DNA of 43,624 nucleotides from Paraburkholderia unamae (lineage in GTDB: Bacteria > Pseudomonadota > Gammaproteobacteria > Burkholderiales > Burkholderiaceae). The notes beneath the pieces were generated by a model, which ran no database searches, was not told the DNA's origin, and saw only the letters and a program-made list of their open reading frames with translations. Made by a program: the position numbers and the translations under genes. This document shows, in pieces, positions 18,370 through 26,059 of this stretch (its first letter is position 1; each line of letters starts with the position of its first letter). The stretch lies in the NCBI RefSeq assembly GCF_003268775.1, contig NZ_QLSU01000054.1, forward strand, positions 1 to 43,624, written 5' to 3'.

Positions 18370-18435
18370 TGCTTTGCTCCTGCGGTGCAGCATGCCGCTC
18401 ACGTGCGGCATCCCTCGTCCATTCATTTTTGCATT

Positions 18436-18702
18436 TCAGGGGAGCGCGGCGCGCCTCGCCGCATCCTGCCGGGCTATCTCCACCGCACAGTCACCGGTTG
18501 TAGCCGTCAGCACCTTTCCGGTCTCGCCGTCATACATGACTGCTCCATCCTCGCAGTATGCGGACATAGCATCGAGAAAGCGTGAGCGGACGATTCCTCG
18601 CGCTTCATTTTCGGCGGCGCGACCGGGCTGGCAGCGTTGTTCTCTCCCTATAGCCTCTGAAGCACGAAATTCGCGGCAGCATACCGTGCGTTGCAGTTCC
18701 AT
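18436..18702 (-). CDS. Unknown small protein, start uncertain
   Basis: The frame runs to 88 residues from ATG 18702, but this start overlaps the end of the previous gene by 55 bases. The convincing part is the C-terminal 60 residues, with CEDGAVMYDGETGKVL, TTGDCAVEIARQ and an alanine-arginine-rich end. An internal ATG at 18567 gives 43 residues but has no ribosome-binding site. AGGGAGAG lies just after the stop of the upstream gene, so translation may begin at a codon I cannot identify. Position in the small-gene run supports it being coding. Confidence 0.45.
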   Translation of the reverse strand: MELQRTVCCREFRASEAIGREQRCQPGRAAENEARGIVRSRFLDAMSAYCEDGAVMYDGETGKVLTATTGDCAVEIARQDAARRAALP

Positions 18703-18869
18703 ATCTCCTCGCCGTCGCGGTAGAAAGTCGCCCAGCCGTGACTCACCGTAACCTTCGCCTTTGGGAATACGCCACTGTGTCCATTAGCGGCGGCAGACAG
18801 AAGGTTCCTTTCCCGGCAGATCGCCCAATATTCGCCGTCCTCGGGCACGTCAGCTTCGGGTCTTGCCAT
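18648..18869 (-). CDS. Unknown 73-residue protein
   Basis: The product starts MARPEADVPEDGEYWAICRE and ends NFVLQRL. A GAAG just before ATG 18869, and GGAG ten bases away, can serve as ribosome-binding site. Its middle, VTVSHGWATFYRDGEEIW, looks like a small beta-sheet domain. No second copy was found in the window and I recognise no family. It follows the gene at 18890-19168 by 20 bases and is likely cotranscribed. Confidence 0.65.
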   Translation of the reverse strand: MARPEADVPEDGEYWAICRERNLLSAAANGHSGVFPKAKVTVSHGWATFYRDGEEIWNCNARYAAANFVLQRL

Positions 18870-18889
18870 TTCTTCAAATCTCCGTGGAC

Positions 18890-19168
18890 CTACTCCATCT
18901 CTCGAAATATCGCTGGGCCAACGATGAAGCCAACGACTTCTGTCATGCTCCGGCCGCAGTCCCGAGGCGTACGCCGGACCTCATGCGCGCGCAAACACCT
19001 GGGCATATTCGCGAGACGCGCAACTGCGCACAGGAACGACGAAAAACGGCTGTCGAGATCGCCAGCCAGTGCTCCGCGATCGATCCGGATGCCTTTGCAA
19101 AAGCCAGTCGAGGCCGCCTCAACGTGCGTCGAAATACCAGTCGAACTCACGGAAACCACGCCCCTCAC
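18890..19168 (-). CDS. Small protein of the GPAIFRE family, copy 1
   Basis: The frame gives 92 residues from a GTG at 19168. Its last 30 residues, HEVRRTPRDCGRSMTEVV and then VGPAIFRE, match the end of the protein at 19661-19885 (YEVRHEPRNYGRSTTIAV, then NGPAIFRE). The first sixty residues are not clearly similar, so the start is uncertain; the ribosome-binding site before the GTG is poor. Function unknown. The pair lie 500 bases apart in the same run, which suggests local duplication. Confidence 0.55.
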   Translation of the reverse strand: MRGVVSVSSTGISTHVEAASTGFCKGIRIDRGALAGDLDSRFSSFLCAVARLANMPRCLRAHEVRRTPRDCGRSMTEVVGFIVGPAIFREME

Positions 19169-19219
19169 CCCCTGTGATTTCGAGATCGGGATGATATTGG
19201 GACTGCATGCTCTAGTTTT

Positions 19220-19474
19220 CTACGCCTTGGAACGCAGCATTCGGGCGGCATCTCGCATCCGCTTCGCAGCGGCACGCGGCGTATCGGATACGAGCGCCCA
19301 GTCGTGATGCCACCATGCGATCACGGTAGCCGCCTCGATCACAGTGCGCGCAGCGATCACGTCGCGCACTTCGTCAGCGACCTCATCCCACCATGTAGCA
19401 CCTTCGCCATCGCTTGCGCGCGAATCGACCGCCTCGCGATAGATCGCTTTCGCGGTGTCGAGGGTGATATGCAT
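19220..19474 (-). CDS. Unknown 84-residue tryptophan-rich protein
   Basis: The product is helical and has four tryptophans (GATWWDEVADEV and IAWWHHDWALV), ending in RMRDAARMLRSKA. ATG 19474 follows AGGAG by six bases, and this site overlaps the stop codon of the gene upstream, which argues for translational coupling. The WW and WHHDW segments may form a small helical bundle. I do not recognise the family and there is no second copy in the window. Confidence 0.72.
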   Translation of the reverse strand: MHITLDTAKAIYREAVDSRASDGEGATWWDEVADEVRDVIAARTVIEAATVIAWWHHDWALVSDTPRAAAKRMRDAARMLRSKA

Positions 19475-19483
19475 CACGAACTC

Positions 19484-19618
19484 CTAGATATTTGAGCGAA
19501 TCTCGACGCAGCCTTCATGCGACTCAACGGTCTCTGTACTGATGTGCAAAGCTGCGCCACTCGCTGGTTCGACCATTTGCGCGTCGTTCCGGCTGCGCTT
19601 GAACAGGCATTCAAGCAC
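19484..19618 (-). CDS. Unknown 44-residue protein
   Basis: A GTG at 19618 opens a 44-codon frame that starts MLECLFKRSRNDAQMVEP and ends HEGCVEIRSNI. GGGAG lies immediately before the GTG, closer than ideal. Its TAG stop is embedded in the ribosome-binding site of the next gene (AGGAG), as expected in a compact operon. The frame has no other start codon after an upstream TAG. The charged, non-repetitive translation supports coding, but it is short. Confidence 0.45.
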   Translation of the reverse strand: MLECLFKRSRNDAQMVEPASGAALHISTETVESHEGCVEIRSNI

Positions 19619-19660
19619 TCCCGCACAGATGTTCGACGAAGCATGGCTTGCGCAAGTTAG

Positions 19661-19885
19661 CTACCCGATTTCACGGAAGATCGCTGGACCGTTGATCAAT
19701 CCGACGGCGATTGTCGTGCTCCGGCCGTAATTGCGAGGCTCATGTCTAACCTCGTACCCGTCTTCGTCGCGCGCTACTCGGGCAATATGCTCTTCGACCG
19801 TCGAGTCCTGATCACGCACCGCCGCCAGATCCCGCATCACCAGGTCACCCGGCAAAGAGCGGAGGCATTCCAACAAACTCGACAT
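19661..19885 (-). CDS. Small protein of the GPAIFRE family, copy 2
   Basis: The protein has 74 residues from ATG 19885 (MSSLLECLRSLPG), with GGGAAG six bases upstream. The end, YEVRHEPRNYGRSTTIAV and NGPAIFRE, is shared with the protein at 18890-19168. The N-terminal half is helical and acidic (STVEEHIARVARDEDG). Function unknown. The start is better supported here than in the other copy. Confidence 0.72.
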   Translation of the reverse strand: MSSLLECLRSLPGDLVMRDLAAVRDQDSTVEEHIARVARDEDGYEVRHEPRNYGRSTTIAVGLINGPAIFREIG

Positions 19886-19931
19886 TTTTCTTCCCTTGTT
19901 AATCAGTGGCCGGCCGGGCATCGCTTTCCGG

Positions 19932-20144
19932 TCAACCGAAGGCTCTGGTCAACGGAAATCCACGCCGCTCACGAAGGACATCTTCTGCCCGCGCCAGTGA
20001 GGCGAGCCGGTATCGCGCCGACGAGCAGTCCGGCGGCTCCAGCGCCCACACGTGCGGTTCGTGCGCCCTGGCCATATCTTCGATCTCGGCTCTCGTCGGC
20101 TCCTGGTGCAGGGTCTCATCGGTCGCCGAATTCCGCATCGTCAT
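19932..20144 (-). CDS. Unknown 70-residue protein
   Basis: The product begins MTMRNSATDETLHQEP at ATG 20144, which follows GGAGA by seven bases; the frame is open to 20258, but the extra part looks non-coding. It contains IEDMARAHEPHVWALEPPD and a basic helix ending ERRGFPLTRAFG. No second copy and no family recognised. It lies 14 bases after the stop of the next gene upstream, so it is probably in the same transcript. Confidence 0.65.
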   Translation of the reverse strand: MTMRNSATDETLHQEPTRAEIEDMARAHEPHVWALEPPDCSSARYRLASLARAEDVLRERRGFPLTRAFG

Positions 20145-20158
20145 ATTGGTTCTCCGAC

Positions 20159-20383
20159 TCACCGCGGCTTGGACAACACGGCTGCGCGATAACGGGAGCG
20201 CAACATCAGGTCGGGTATCGGCGCAAGCAGCTCCGACATGAATTGAAGCTCGACGCACGAATCGACGCCATGCTTCGATGCTGCGCGATCGTACGCCGCA
20301 CGCGCAGCATCAAGCTGGGTCTTGTCTTGTGCCGCCACGGCGCGGATCGCGGCACGCTCGGCATCGGTTAGGATCTCGCTCAT
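20159..20383 (-). CDS. Unknown 74-residue helical protein
   Basis: The product starts MSEILTDAERAAIRAVAAQ and is predicted to be almost fully helical, with a conserved-looking LLAPIPDLMLRSRYR near the end. GGAA lies close to the ATG at 20383. Nothing in it points to a function. The spacing to its neighbours is 14 and 19 bases, as in an operon. Confidence 0.68.
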   Translation of the reverse strand: MSEILTDAERAAIRAVAAQDKTQLDAARAAYDRAASKHGVDSCVELQFMSELLAPIPDLMLRSRYRAAVLSKPR

Positions 20384-20402
20384 ATGTTCCAGTGTGTAAT
20401 GG

Positions 20403-20654
20403 TTAGTCGAACATTACCGGAAAGCCAACACGTGTTTCGAGCCAGTGCGTAGGGTTGTATCCGAGGCGAACCGCGGCATTGCGAGCGCCAGGGAGCGTAA
20501 CCTCACCGGTCAGTCGTACCGCCCGGATCTGCTCATCGTTCACTTGAACGCGGAGATAAAATGCCTCGTTCGCACGACGTTCCGCAACTTTGCTGTCCAA
20601 GACAATCACTTCTCTGGGAAAGTCCTTCAGCGGCGCCGCATCGATAGGTCGCAT
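20403..20654 (-). CDS. Unknown 83-residue protein
   Basis: The protein starts MRPIDAAPLKDFPREVIVLD and ends VGFPVMFD. A perfect AAGGAGG lies nine bases before ATG 20654, the strongest ribosome-binding site of the run. It has alternating strands (EAFYLRVQVNDEQIRAVRL, GEVTLPGARNAAVRL), suggesting a small beta domain. Not recognised and single-copy here. Confidence 0.75.
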   Translation of the reverse strand: MRPIDAAPLKDFPREVIVLDSKVAERRANEAFYLRVQVNDEQIRAVRLTGEVTLPGARNAAVRLGYNPTHWLETRVGFPVMFD

Positions 20655-20672
20655 GTCTGTAGTCCTCCTTGT

Positions 20673-20933
20673 TCAAAAACGGATTGTGTCGACCGGAACG
20701 TCGATCCCATGATGCCTCAGGACAGCTTCACGGAAAACGTGCCATTCGCTTTCGCCAGCCGCCTCGTGCGTGCAATGCAGGCATTGGTCCGCGCCGGCCA
20801 TCTGATCGGTTACGGTCCGATGTACGTCGATGCCAAAGCGCTTGCTGAATCGCCCTACACATGAGCCATCGTGCCCCGTCACCCACACAGTGTCGCCGGC
20901 CCGCGATACGTCGATGCTGTAAAGTTCTTCCAT
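20673..20933 (-). CDS. Small protein of the HDGSCVGRFSKRFGIDVHRT family, copy 2
   Basis: The protein has 86 residues from ATG 20933 (MEELYSIDVS), which is preceded by GGGGAAAAG. A GTG at 20951 is in frame but overlaps the ribosome-binding region. It matches the protein at 11826-12092 over nearly its whole length, including DTVWVTGHDGSCVGRFS, the CLHC pair and the DTIRF end. The residue changes between the copies are mostly conservative, so both are probably under selection. Function unknown. Confidence 0.88.
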   Translation of the reverse strand: MEELYSIDVSRAGDTVWVTGHDGSCVGRFSKRFGIDVHRTVTDQMAGADQCLHCTHEAAGESEWHVFREAVLRHHGIDVPVDTIRF

Positions 20934-20952
20934 CTTTTCCCCGTTTTCCACT

Positions 20953-21237
20953 TCAGCAGTTCAAACCTGCATCGCGCAGAAGCGCACGGCCTTCATCGGT
21001 ATCGACACCAACCGGCTCTTCGCAATAGTCACGACCTTCGACGGTCAACTGGACCAAATCGCCGGGCATGACTTCAACGATAACGACGTCCAATTCACTC
21101 ACCTCGTCTTCGTCGACAACATGCTAATGGAAATACTGCATATCGCGCGCCGCGATCCTCTTGGCATAGAAAGTTCCTTCCTGGCCTTCATAGATCGTCG
21201 GGACGAACCCATTTGCGGTCAGTGCAGCTATGTCCAT
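20953..21237 (-). pseudogene. Small gene interrupted by an amber codon
   Basis: A frame from ATG 21237, with AAGGGA five bases upstream, reads MDIAALTANGFVPTIYEGQ and continues to DMQYFH before TAG at plus 21124-21126. The same frame stays open after the TAG for 56 residues (HVVDEDEVSELDVVIVEV, then VQLTVEGRDYCEEP and DEGRALLRDAGLN). Both halves look coding and together make a 93-residue acidic protein. Either one base change made a stop, or the codon is read through, or a second product starts at GTG 21102. No second copy is in the window. It precedes the HDGSCVGRF gene by 19 bases. Confidence 0.65.
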
Positions 21238-21261
21238 GCATTTCCCTTCTCGTTGTCTTCA

Positions 21262-21612
21262 CTACTCAATAATCGTTTGAAGCCGGGCCAGTGCATCTTC
21301 GACCACTTCAGCGGGCGCGCATTCGATCTTGCGCGCGCCGCGCCCTTCCAGGTCGAGCATGCGCACCATGTTCACAAGCGCCACGCCCTGCGTTTCCGTT
21401 TCCGAACCCGAGAGTGGCACCGCGAAGCCTGCAAAGCGGGCGAATTCGCAGCCTTGGGTGATCGGTGCGACAAGCGCCATACCCAAGGCATTGAACGCGG
21501 CGGGAGAGAGCACGAGCGCAGGACGAAAATCGCCTTGCTGCTCGCGGCCGACAGCCGGATTCAAGCTCACGCGCACGATATCGCCTCGCTCGAACTTGAC
21601 GCGCTTTACCAT
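21262..21612 (-). CDS. MazF/PemK-type endoribonuclease toxin
   Basis: The 116-residue protein belongs to the MazF/PemK/ChpB family, which cuts mRNA at short sequences. The start FERGDIVRVSLNPAVGREQQ and then FRPALVLS are the usual fold signature, with the GDIV loop, the conserved arginine of the FRPALV strand, and VALVNMVRMLDLEGR near the end. Its ATG at 21612 overlaps the antitoxin gene by seven bases (the GGATGGTAA junction), typical of this operon type. The protein looks complete and active-site residues appear kept. Confidence 0.93.
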   Translation of the reverse strand: MVKRVKFERGDIVRVSLNPAVGREQQGDFRPALVLSPAAFNALGMALVAPITQGCEFARFAGFAVPLSGSETETQGVALVNMVRMLDLEGRGARKIECAPAEVVEDALARLQTIIE

Positions 21613-21857
21613 CCTTCACGCCCCACTGGCTTGACCTCGCCCCAAGCCGCCAGGTCGGCCGGAATCGGTGCTTTCGGGTCGCATTGGGCAACGAGATCGT
21701 CCAGTGAGTATTTACGACGGGCCGGGGTCAACAGTAAGCCGTCCGGGCGCACGTCCGCGTTCAGCGAACCGCCGACCGATGCGTTGATCTGCTCGAGGAG
21801 CACAGTAGGCAGACGAACCGCCGCGCTATTACCCCACTTCTGAATTTTAAGTTCCAT
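21606..21857 (-). CDS. MazE/ChpS-type antitoxin
   Basis: The 83-residue protein has the AbrB/MazE swapped-hairpin start, MELKIQKWGNSAAVRLP, which binds DNA and is shared by MazE and ChpS antitoxins. The C-terminal half (YSLDDLVAQCDPKAPIP) is the toxin-binding tail. ATG 21857 follows AGGGG by five bases. It should neutralise the MazF-type toxin and repress its own promoter together with it. An inverted repeat 56-78 bases upstream is a suitable operator. Confidence 0.93.
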   Translation of the reverse strand: MELKIQKWGNSAAVRLPTVLLEQINASVGGSLNADVRPDGLLLTPARRKYSLDDLVAQCDPKAPIPADLAAWGEVKPVGREGW

Positions 21858-21912
21858 ATTAGCCCCTGATGTCTATCCATTGTAGAAACATCGCGAACTT
21901 AGCGCAAGCAGT

Positions 21913-21935
21913 ATGTATCTACAATGAGGATACAT
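21913..21935 (-). promoter_or_regulatory. Candidate MazEF operator (inverted repeat)
   Basis: ATGTATC (21913-21919) and GATACAT (21929-21935) are perfect 7-base inverted arms with a 9-base spacer. They lie 56 to 78 bases upstream of the antitoxin start in an otherwise AT-rich control region, which suits autoregulation by the antitoxin. Confidence 0.5.
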
Positions 21936-22175
21936 TGAGCAGCAACATTCCAGGGGCGACCGAACTGGACATGGACAATTACCGACTGCATTCAAGGCTA
22001 ACGCGAGTGGAGCACATCCAAGCGTCAACGGGATGCACCAGCGCAACGCCACCGGCATCCTTCGCATCACTAGCGCGCCCGTGGCATCACGACCGTTTGA
22101 TGCGAGTCGGGCAATTCGGGTGGCGGGGAGTGCAGCGTTGACACTTCATACCGTCCACCCGACTCCAGACGCGCT

Positions 22176-22358
22176 TCAGGGCAACCGTTCACGAATGGCG
22201 AGGAGGAGATCGAGATGCCTTTCGACAAGCAGCGGAATGGCAGATTTTCCGCTGATCCATCGACTGATGGTTCGGCGGTCATAGCCCGAGTATTCGGCGA
22301 ACGTCACCTGAGTCCAACCGAGGCGCGCCAAAGCAAAAGAGAGGTCCGCAGGCTTCAT
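22176..22358 (-). CDS. Small HTH DNA-binding regulator
   Basis: The 60-residue protein is essentially one helix-turn-helix domain: FALARLGWTQVTFAEYSGYD, then RRTISRWISGKSAIP as recognition helix and wing, and a leucine-rich end. It resembles Xre/Cro-like or excisionase-like domains of phage and plasmid regulators. No clear ribosome-binding site precedes ATG 22358. A long inverted repeat lies 13-53 bases upstream and may be its own operator. A decayed copy of this gene is at 7960-8092. Confidence 0.78.
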   Translation of the reverse strand: MKPADLSFALARLGWTQVTFAEYSGYDRRTISRWISGKSAIPLLVERHLDLLLAIRERLP

Positions 22359-22367
22359 TGCGATTTT

Positions 22368-22411
22368 GATAAAATGTCCCGGTGAATCGGTATTTAGAGC
22401 GACATTTTGTC
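22368..22411. promoter_or_regulatory. Inverted repeat upstream of the HTH gene, candidate operator
   Basis: GATAAAATGTC (22368-22378) and GACATTTTGTC (22401-22411) are 11-base inverted arms with one mismatch. The centres are about 33 bases apart, near three helical turns, so two dimers could bind on the same face of DNA. It starts about 10 bases before the HTH gene start codon. Confidence 0.55.
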
Positions 22412-23224
22412 ACGACTGGTGATAGTGTCAACCTCCAGATTTGCATTGGATGCCCCGCACCAGGCAATCTGGTCGCGAACTCACAGCCCCTGATTCGTGC
22501 TGCGCATCGTCGACAGGCCACTGTGACGGGCGCCGGCGTTTTGCTGCGCGACTGCGCTCGGCGGCCTGCATCTGCCGGAGGAACACGTATCGTTGCTCGA
22601 ACCGAAGGGGGTTGAATGTGCAGGAGATGCATGCACCGCCGCGTCTTAGCTCAGATGGCACACCTGCTTTCCGGCTCAACGATGTTTGCTCCGGCCGGCA
22701 GCCCGCGCGGATTCATCCATGCCTGGGCCCAGCGCTCAGCATGCCTCCCCGCATTCGTCCGGCGCTGTCGTACTGGGGCGACTATTGCCTGTCCCGCCTG
22801 ACACGTCGAACTGGGAAACCGCTGGCCAGACGTTTCGGCCGGTGCTATCGGCAGGCGCAGAGCTAAACCCGTTGCGGCGACAAAGCTCAACGTCATGTGA
22901 AAGCCACCGTGTCTCTGGACGCCCTTCTACAGCGCCTCCCGCCGGCGCATCGTCTCTTCTGCCGCCGGAACGGCGCGGGCAGTGTGCGGCAGCGGATGAC
23001 AGTTAGTTGCGCGCAGATTGCGATACTCCTGGATCGCGGCACGTGAATACTCACTCGGTCGCCCCACGCTGCGTCGTTACATATCGCACCTGCGGATGTC
23101 CGTTACCGATACGGTGGAACGACTGGGAGACGAAGCCAGTTCAAAGATAAATTTGCCATTCGCTCTTGAGCCTGGCGCGAAGGGCCCCATATCCGCTACG
23201 AAATTCATCGACCGGCAACCAGAC
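22412..23224. other. Intergenic, no supported gene
   Basis: About 810 bases between two divergent genes. Several frames are open, for example plus 22616-22801 and minus 22651-22896, but translations are rich in Arg, Ala, Cys and Pro without motifs. The last 20 bases are the copied upstream sequence of the 23225 gene. Confidence 0.3.
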
Positions 23225-23704
23225 ATGCCCAACAAGAAGCGCTATCGACCATCGCGTAAGCCACCGGCAGGTACGCATGCAAAGTCACTGTTTTTGCCGA
23301 TGGCCCGGAAAGAATCCACAGATCTCGCGCTGCGCGCGCGGATAGCGGTTGAGCGTCTGCGCAACGGCGAAGCAGACCGCCCCCTCCTGAATCTCGTCTC
23401 CCAGATCATCATCATCGCGAGTTTCATCACCCGCGCGGGACACGGAGAGCTTGATATCGGGGAGATTGAACGCGTTGAACGTGACCTCGACGAGGTACTC
23501 AACGATGCCGATCGCACAGGCGTGTGGACTGTGCCCCAATCGTTGATCGAGGGCCTCACCGCCGTGGTGAACGAGTACGACCGCCAGCTCTGCGTGACCC
23601 GGATGGAGATCGTCGTCCGGGCGAGTGACCACCTCGGAAAGCTCGTCGATCTGGCCGCGCGTGGGACCCGCACCAATGACAGCCACCTTCAAGTTGCACG
23701 ATAG
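23225..23704 (+). CDS. Unknown basic-N-terminus protein (MPNKK family)
   Basis: The product has 159 residues from ATG 23225; the frame is open to 23018, but similarity with the truncated copy at 14470 starts right at this ATG, which settles the start. The first 25 residues are very basic (MPNKKRYRPSRKPPAG). The remainder is helical, with a hydrophobic NLVSQIIIIASFITRAGHG segment around residues 60-78 and an acidic helix (ERVERDLDEVLNDADRTG). Function unknown. The hydrophobic stretch is short for a membrane span. An extra 5' fragment of the gene elsewhere shows that it has been copied. Confidence 0.75.
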   Translation: MPNKKRYRPSRKPPAGTHAKSLFLPMARKESTDLALRARIAVERLRNGEADRPLLNLVSQIIIIASFITRAGHGELDIGEIERVERDLDEVLNDADRTGVWTVPQSLIEGLTAVVNEYDRQLCVTRMEIVVRASDHLGKLVDLAARGTRTNDSHLQVAR

Positions 23705-24068
23705 CGCCGTCGCGCATTACGTACCCGGAACAGACATCCGTCAGTGAGCGTGCACTGAAGTCCGGCGATGAATGAAGACGCGTAGACGGGCGGGGGTCTC
23801 ACGCAACATCATACGGATATTCCTGACACAGGCTGGCAACGCCCCGTAGACGGAGTTCAAACCACCGTATGCGCGTTGCAAGTAGATGAAATCGGCGGCG
23901 GCGTAGCCTACGCAGGCCGGCAAAAGTGCGCAAGCACTCACAACAGGCCATTCAGCGACGCCCAACGGAACGAAGCAAGGGGTATCCCGCGCTACACTGC
24001 GTCCAGCACGCTCAGCCCCGCGCACAAAGAACTCCCTGCCAGCAGCCACATCCCAGAACGAAAACAAC
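23705..24068. other. Intergenic, no supported gene
   Basis: About 360 bases without a supported gene. A minus frame (23741-24070) is open with 109 codons, but has no motif and no ribosome-binding site. Confidence 0.3.
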
Positions 24069-24260
24069 ATGGAAATTCGCGTCGCTTACGAACATAGCCT
24101 CGCCTCGGCGCCGGAAGAATTCATCGTTCAGGTGCCTTCGCAACTCGTGACCGATATTCCTGCAAACGTGCCGCGCGCCCTGTTGCCTGAGTTCATCACG
24201 AACCTGATCGTCGAACGCTCACCGTCGATTGGAAAAATTCGCAATCTCCGGATTCTCTAG
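24069..24260 (+). CDS. Unknown 63-residue protein
   Basis: The product starts MEIRVAYEHSLASAPEEF and ends IGKIRNLRIL. It has a possible beta strand at each end and a central helix. No strong ribosome-binding site is visible before ATG 24069. It has natural amino-acid composition but no recognisable motif. It points toward a convergent gene at 24324-24668, with 63 bases between the ends. Confidence 0.55.
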   Translation: MEIRVAYEHSLASAPEEFIVQVPSQLVTDIPANVPRALLPEFITNLIVERSPSIGKIRNLRIL

Positions 24261-24323
24261 CCGGATGCTTTCTGCGCAGCGAAACCAGGTCTGATCACAG
24301 CGCTAACTGCGAACTCGGAAAAC

Positions 24324-24668
24324 TCAGAAAAGGCTTTGCTGCCTGACATCGCGTGCTGGAGGTAGTGAGGGCTTCTGGCGTCGTGCGCCTGTGCGGCGGC
24401 GAGCGATACGTCGGACATGGGCGATCAGTTCGAAACTCCCATCGGCAAAGCTGAGCTCAAGCCTGAACCGCGTGAGCCCATCCGGTCCGATACCGGGCTG
24501 CACCCGCAGTGTTGCACGCATGTCGAATCGACGGGCACAGCACACGAGCTGCGCGCGACTCATGCCCGACCATGCGGCCGATATCAGCTGGCCGACTGCC
24601 GAAGGCACAGACTCCGGGAGACAGTCAACCGGCAGCGCCAGCGAAACGAGCTCGAAGCGGTCGGTCAT
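24324..24668 (-). CDS. Unknown 114-residue protein
   Basis: The product starts MTDRFELVSLALPVDCLPE. The central part (SGMSRAQLVCCARRFDM, then RATLRVQP) looks like helix and strand, followed by LTRFRLELSFADGSFELIAH, a likely beta hairpin, and then a basic tail (RRIARRRTGARRQKP) that could bind nucleic acid. No family recognised. The ribosome-binding site is weak. It convergently faces the gene at 24069-24260. Confidence 0.6.
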   Translation of the reverse strand: MTDRFELVSLALPVDCLPESVPSAVGQLISAAWSGMSRAQLVCCARRFDMRATLRVQPGIGPDGLTRFRLELSFADGSFELIAHVRRIARRRTGARRQKPSLPPARDVRQQSLF

Positions 24669-24836
24669 GGGGTGAAGGCGCGCGGCTCTCCGTCCGCGCT
24701 TCCTCGTGTATATACGTAGCGTCGCCCAGACGTGAGGAGACGCGCGAAATGACCTGAGTGATCACTCCTGGCAGGCCGACAATACAGTATGCAGCACCCC
24801 GCTCCGCCGGCTACGACTCGATCGCCCGTGACCTCG

Positions 24837-25439
24837 TCAGACTGCGGCGACTTCGGGCGTTGCAGCAGCCTCAACTACAGCCGGTACCTTCCTGGCTGCA
24901 ACCTTGCGCGGTGCCGAAGCCTTTTTAGCGGGTGCAGCAGACTTACGTCCACGCACGCCCTTTGCCGGAGCAGCCGCAGATGCGCCAGTCTTTTTCGCGG
25001 CAACCAACGTCTTCGCCGTCTTTTTAGTCACGACTCGCTTCGCAGCAGCCTTCTTCACTGGAGCCGCCTTCGCGCCGGCAGTCTTCGACGTAGCACCGGC
25101 TTCAATCAGGAATTTCGAGCGATCCTTGACATCGCGAATCCAGAGCGGTGCCAGTCCACGGCCCGACCATGTCGCGCCTGTTTTCGGATCTGCATATTTC
25201 GGTGCAACGTGGTGAACAGCCGCACCCGGGTTTTTTGCTGCCGCCTTCGCCAGCGTCGCCCCAGGTTTACGACCGCGTCGTTTCGCAACAAAGCCTTTGA
25301 TGTCAGCGACGGTCAGTCCGTGCTTTTGCATCAGGTCACGGATTTTCGTCAGGCCCACCGACGACTGCTTTTCGGCAATCGTTGCCGCCTGCTTCTGGAG
25401 TTTGGCAATTTTCGAGTTGATTGCGTCCAGGGTAATCAT
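24837..25439 (-). CDS. H-NS family protein with long Ala/Lys-rich tail
   Basis: The 200-residue protein is twice the normal H-NS length. Residues 1-45 form the oligomerisation helices (NSKIAKLQKQAATIAEKQ) and the DNA-binding core reads YADPKTGATWSGRGLAPLW (about 81-99), ending near residue 115. The remaining 85 residues are mostly Ala, Lys, Val, Pro and Thr in histone-H1-like repeats (KKAAAKRVVTKKTAK), a tail also found in some Burkholderiales nucleoid proteins. ATG 25439 follows GAGGA by seven bases. It should compact and silence DNA. It is the second of three H-NS-type genes. Confidence 0.93.
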   Translation of the reverse strand: MITLDAINSKIAKLQKQAATIAEKQSSVGLTKIRDLMQKHGLTVADIKGFVAKRRGRKPGATLAKAAAKNPGAAVHHVAPKYADPKTGATWSGRGLAPLWIRDVKDRSKFLIEAGATSKTAGAKAAPVKKAAAKRVVTKKTAKTLVAAKKTGASAAAPAKGVRGRKSAAPAKKASAPRKVAARKVPAVVEAAATPEVAAV

Positions 25440-26059
25440 TTCTATTCCTCGCTGTGGGGTTTACCGTTCATGCGATCGTAGAACTTCCCTGGCTTGTTTC
25501 CCAAGCACTTCGAAGTTCGGTCTGCCCGTCAGAATTGACCTGATCGTCGCGGTCGTGATTGTGACTTTATCAGTATGCTTGTGCAAATTGAAAGCACAGC
25601 GCGCAACGGTTTAAATGTCACTGGAGTTCAGGAATAGATGCACACCCGATGTTGCCTGTGCGTCGTGCAACGCTGCCTTTCTTTGTTTGAATGCTATTGC
25701 GCCGCAAAATAGCCACCTCTCTATTATCCAGACATGTACCTGGTATCGTTGGTCGGGGAGGTAGGGTCTCGAGTCAGCGATGCGCCTGCTCGTATCGCAT
25801 GATGAATCGCGAGCGCATAAAATAAGACTCAGCGTGCGCAAGCAAACCTGGTGTCGCATACGGGTTGACTTATACTGCTCTCATACCGGTCGCCAGTCGC
25901 AGCGCCTCCCGTGCGCCGCTCCCAGCAAAATGTGGTTTACACATGCTCTACCCTCTTCGCTGCCTCGACACGCGCAACGTTGGGTCGCGTGGCATCCTGG
26001 CGGCACGCGATTTGCAATCACCTGCCCAACGACAGAACGTCGCGCGGAGAATACACCAA
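25440..26059. other. Control region between two H-NS-type genes
   Basis: This 620-base stretch separates two divergent H-NS-type genes, so both promoters must lie here. It holds AT-rich patches around 25560-25640 and 25860-25880. No gene is supported and no promoter could be chosen with confidence. Confidence 0.35.

Noticed and set aside
22616..22896. Open frames on both strands
   Set aside because: No motif, no ribosome-binding site and unnatural composition.
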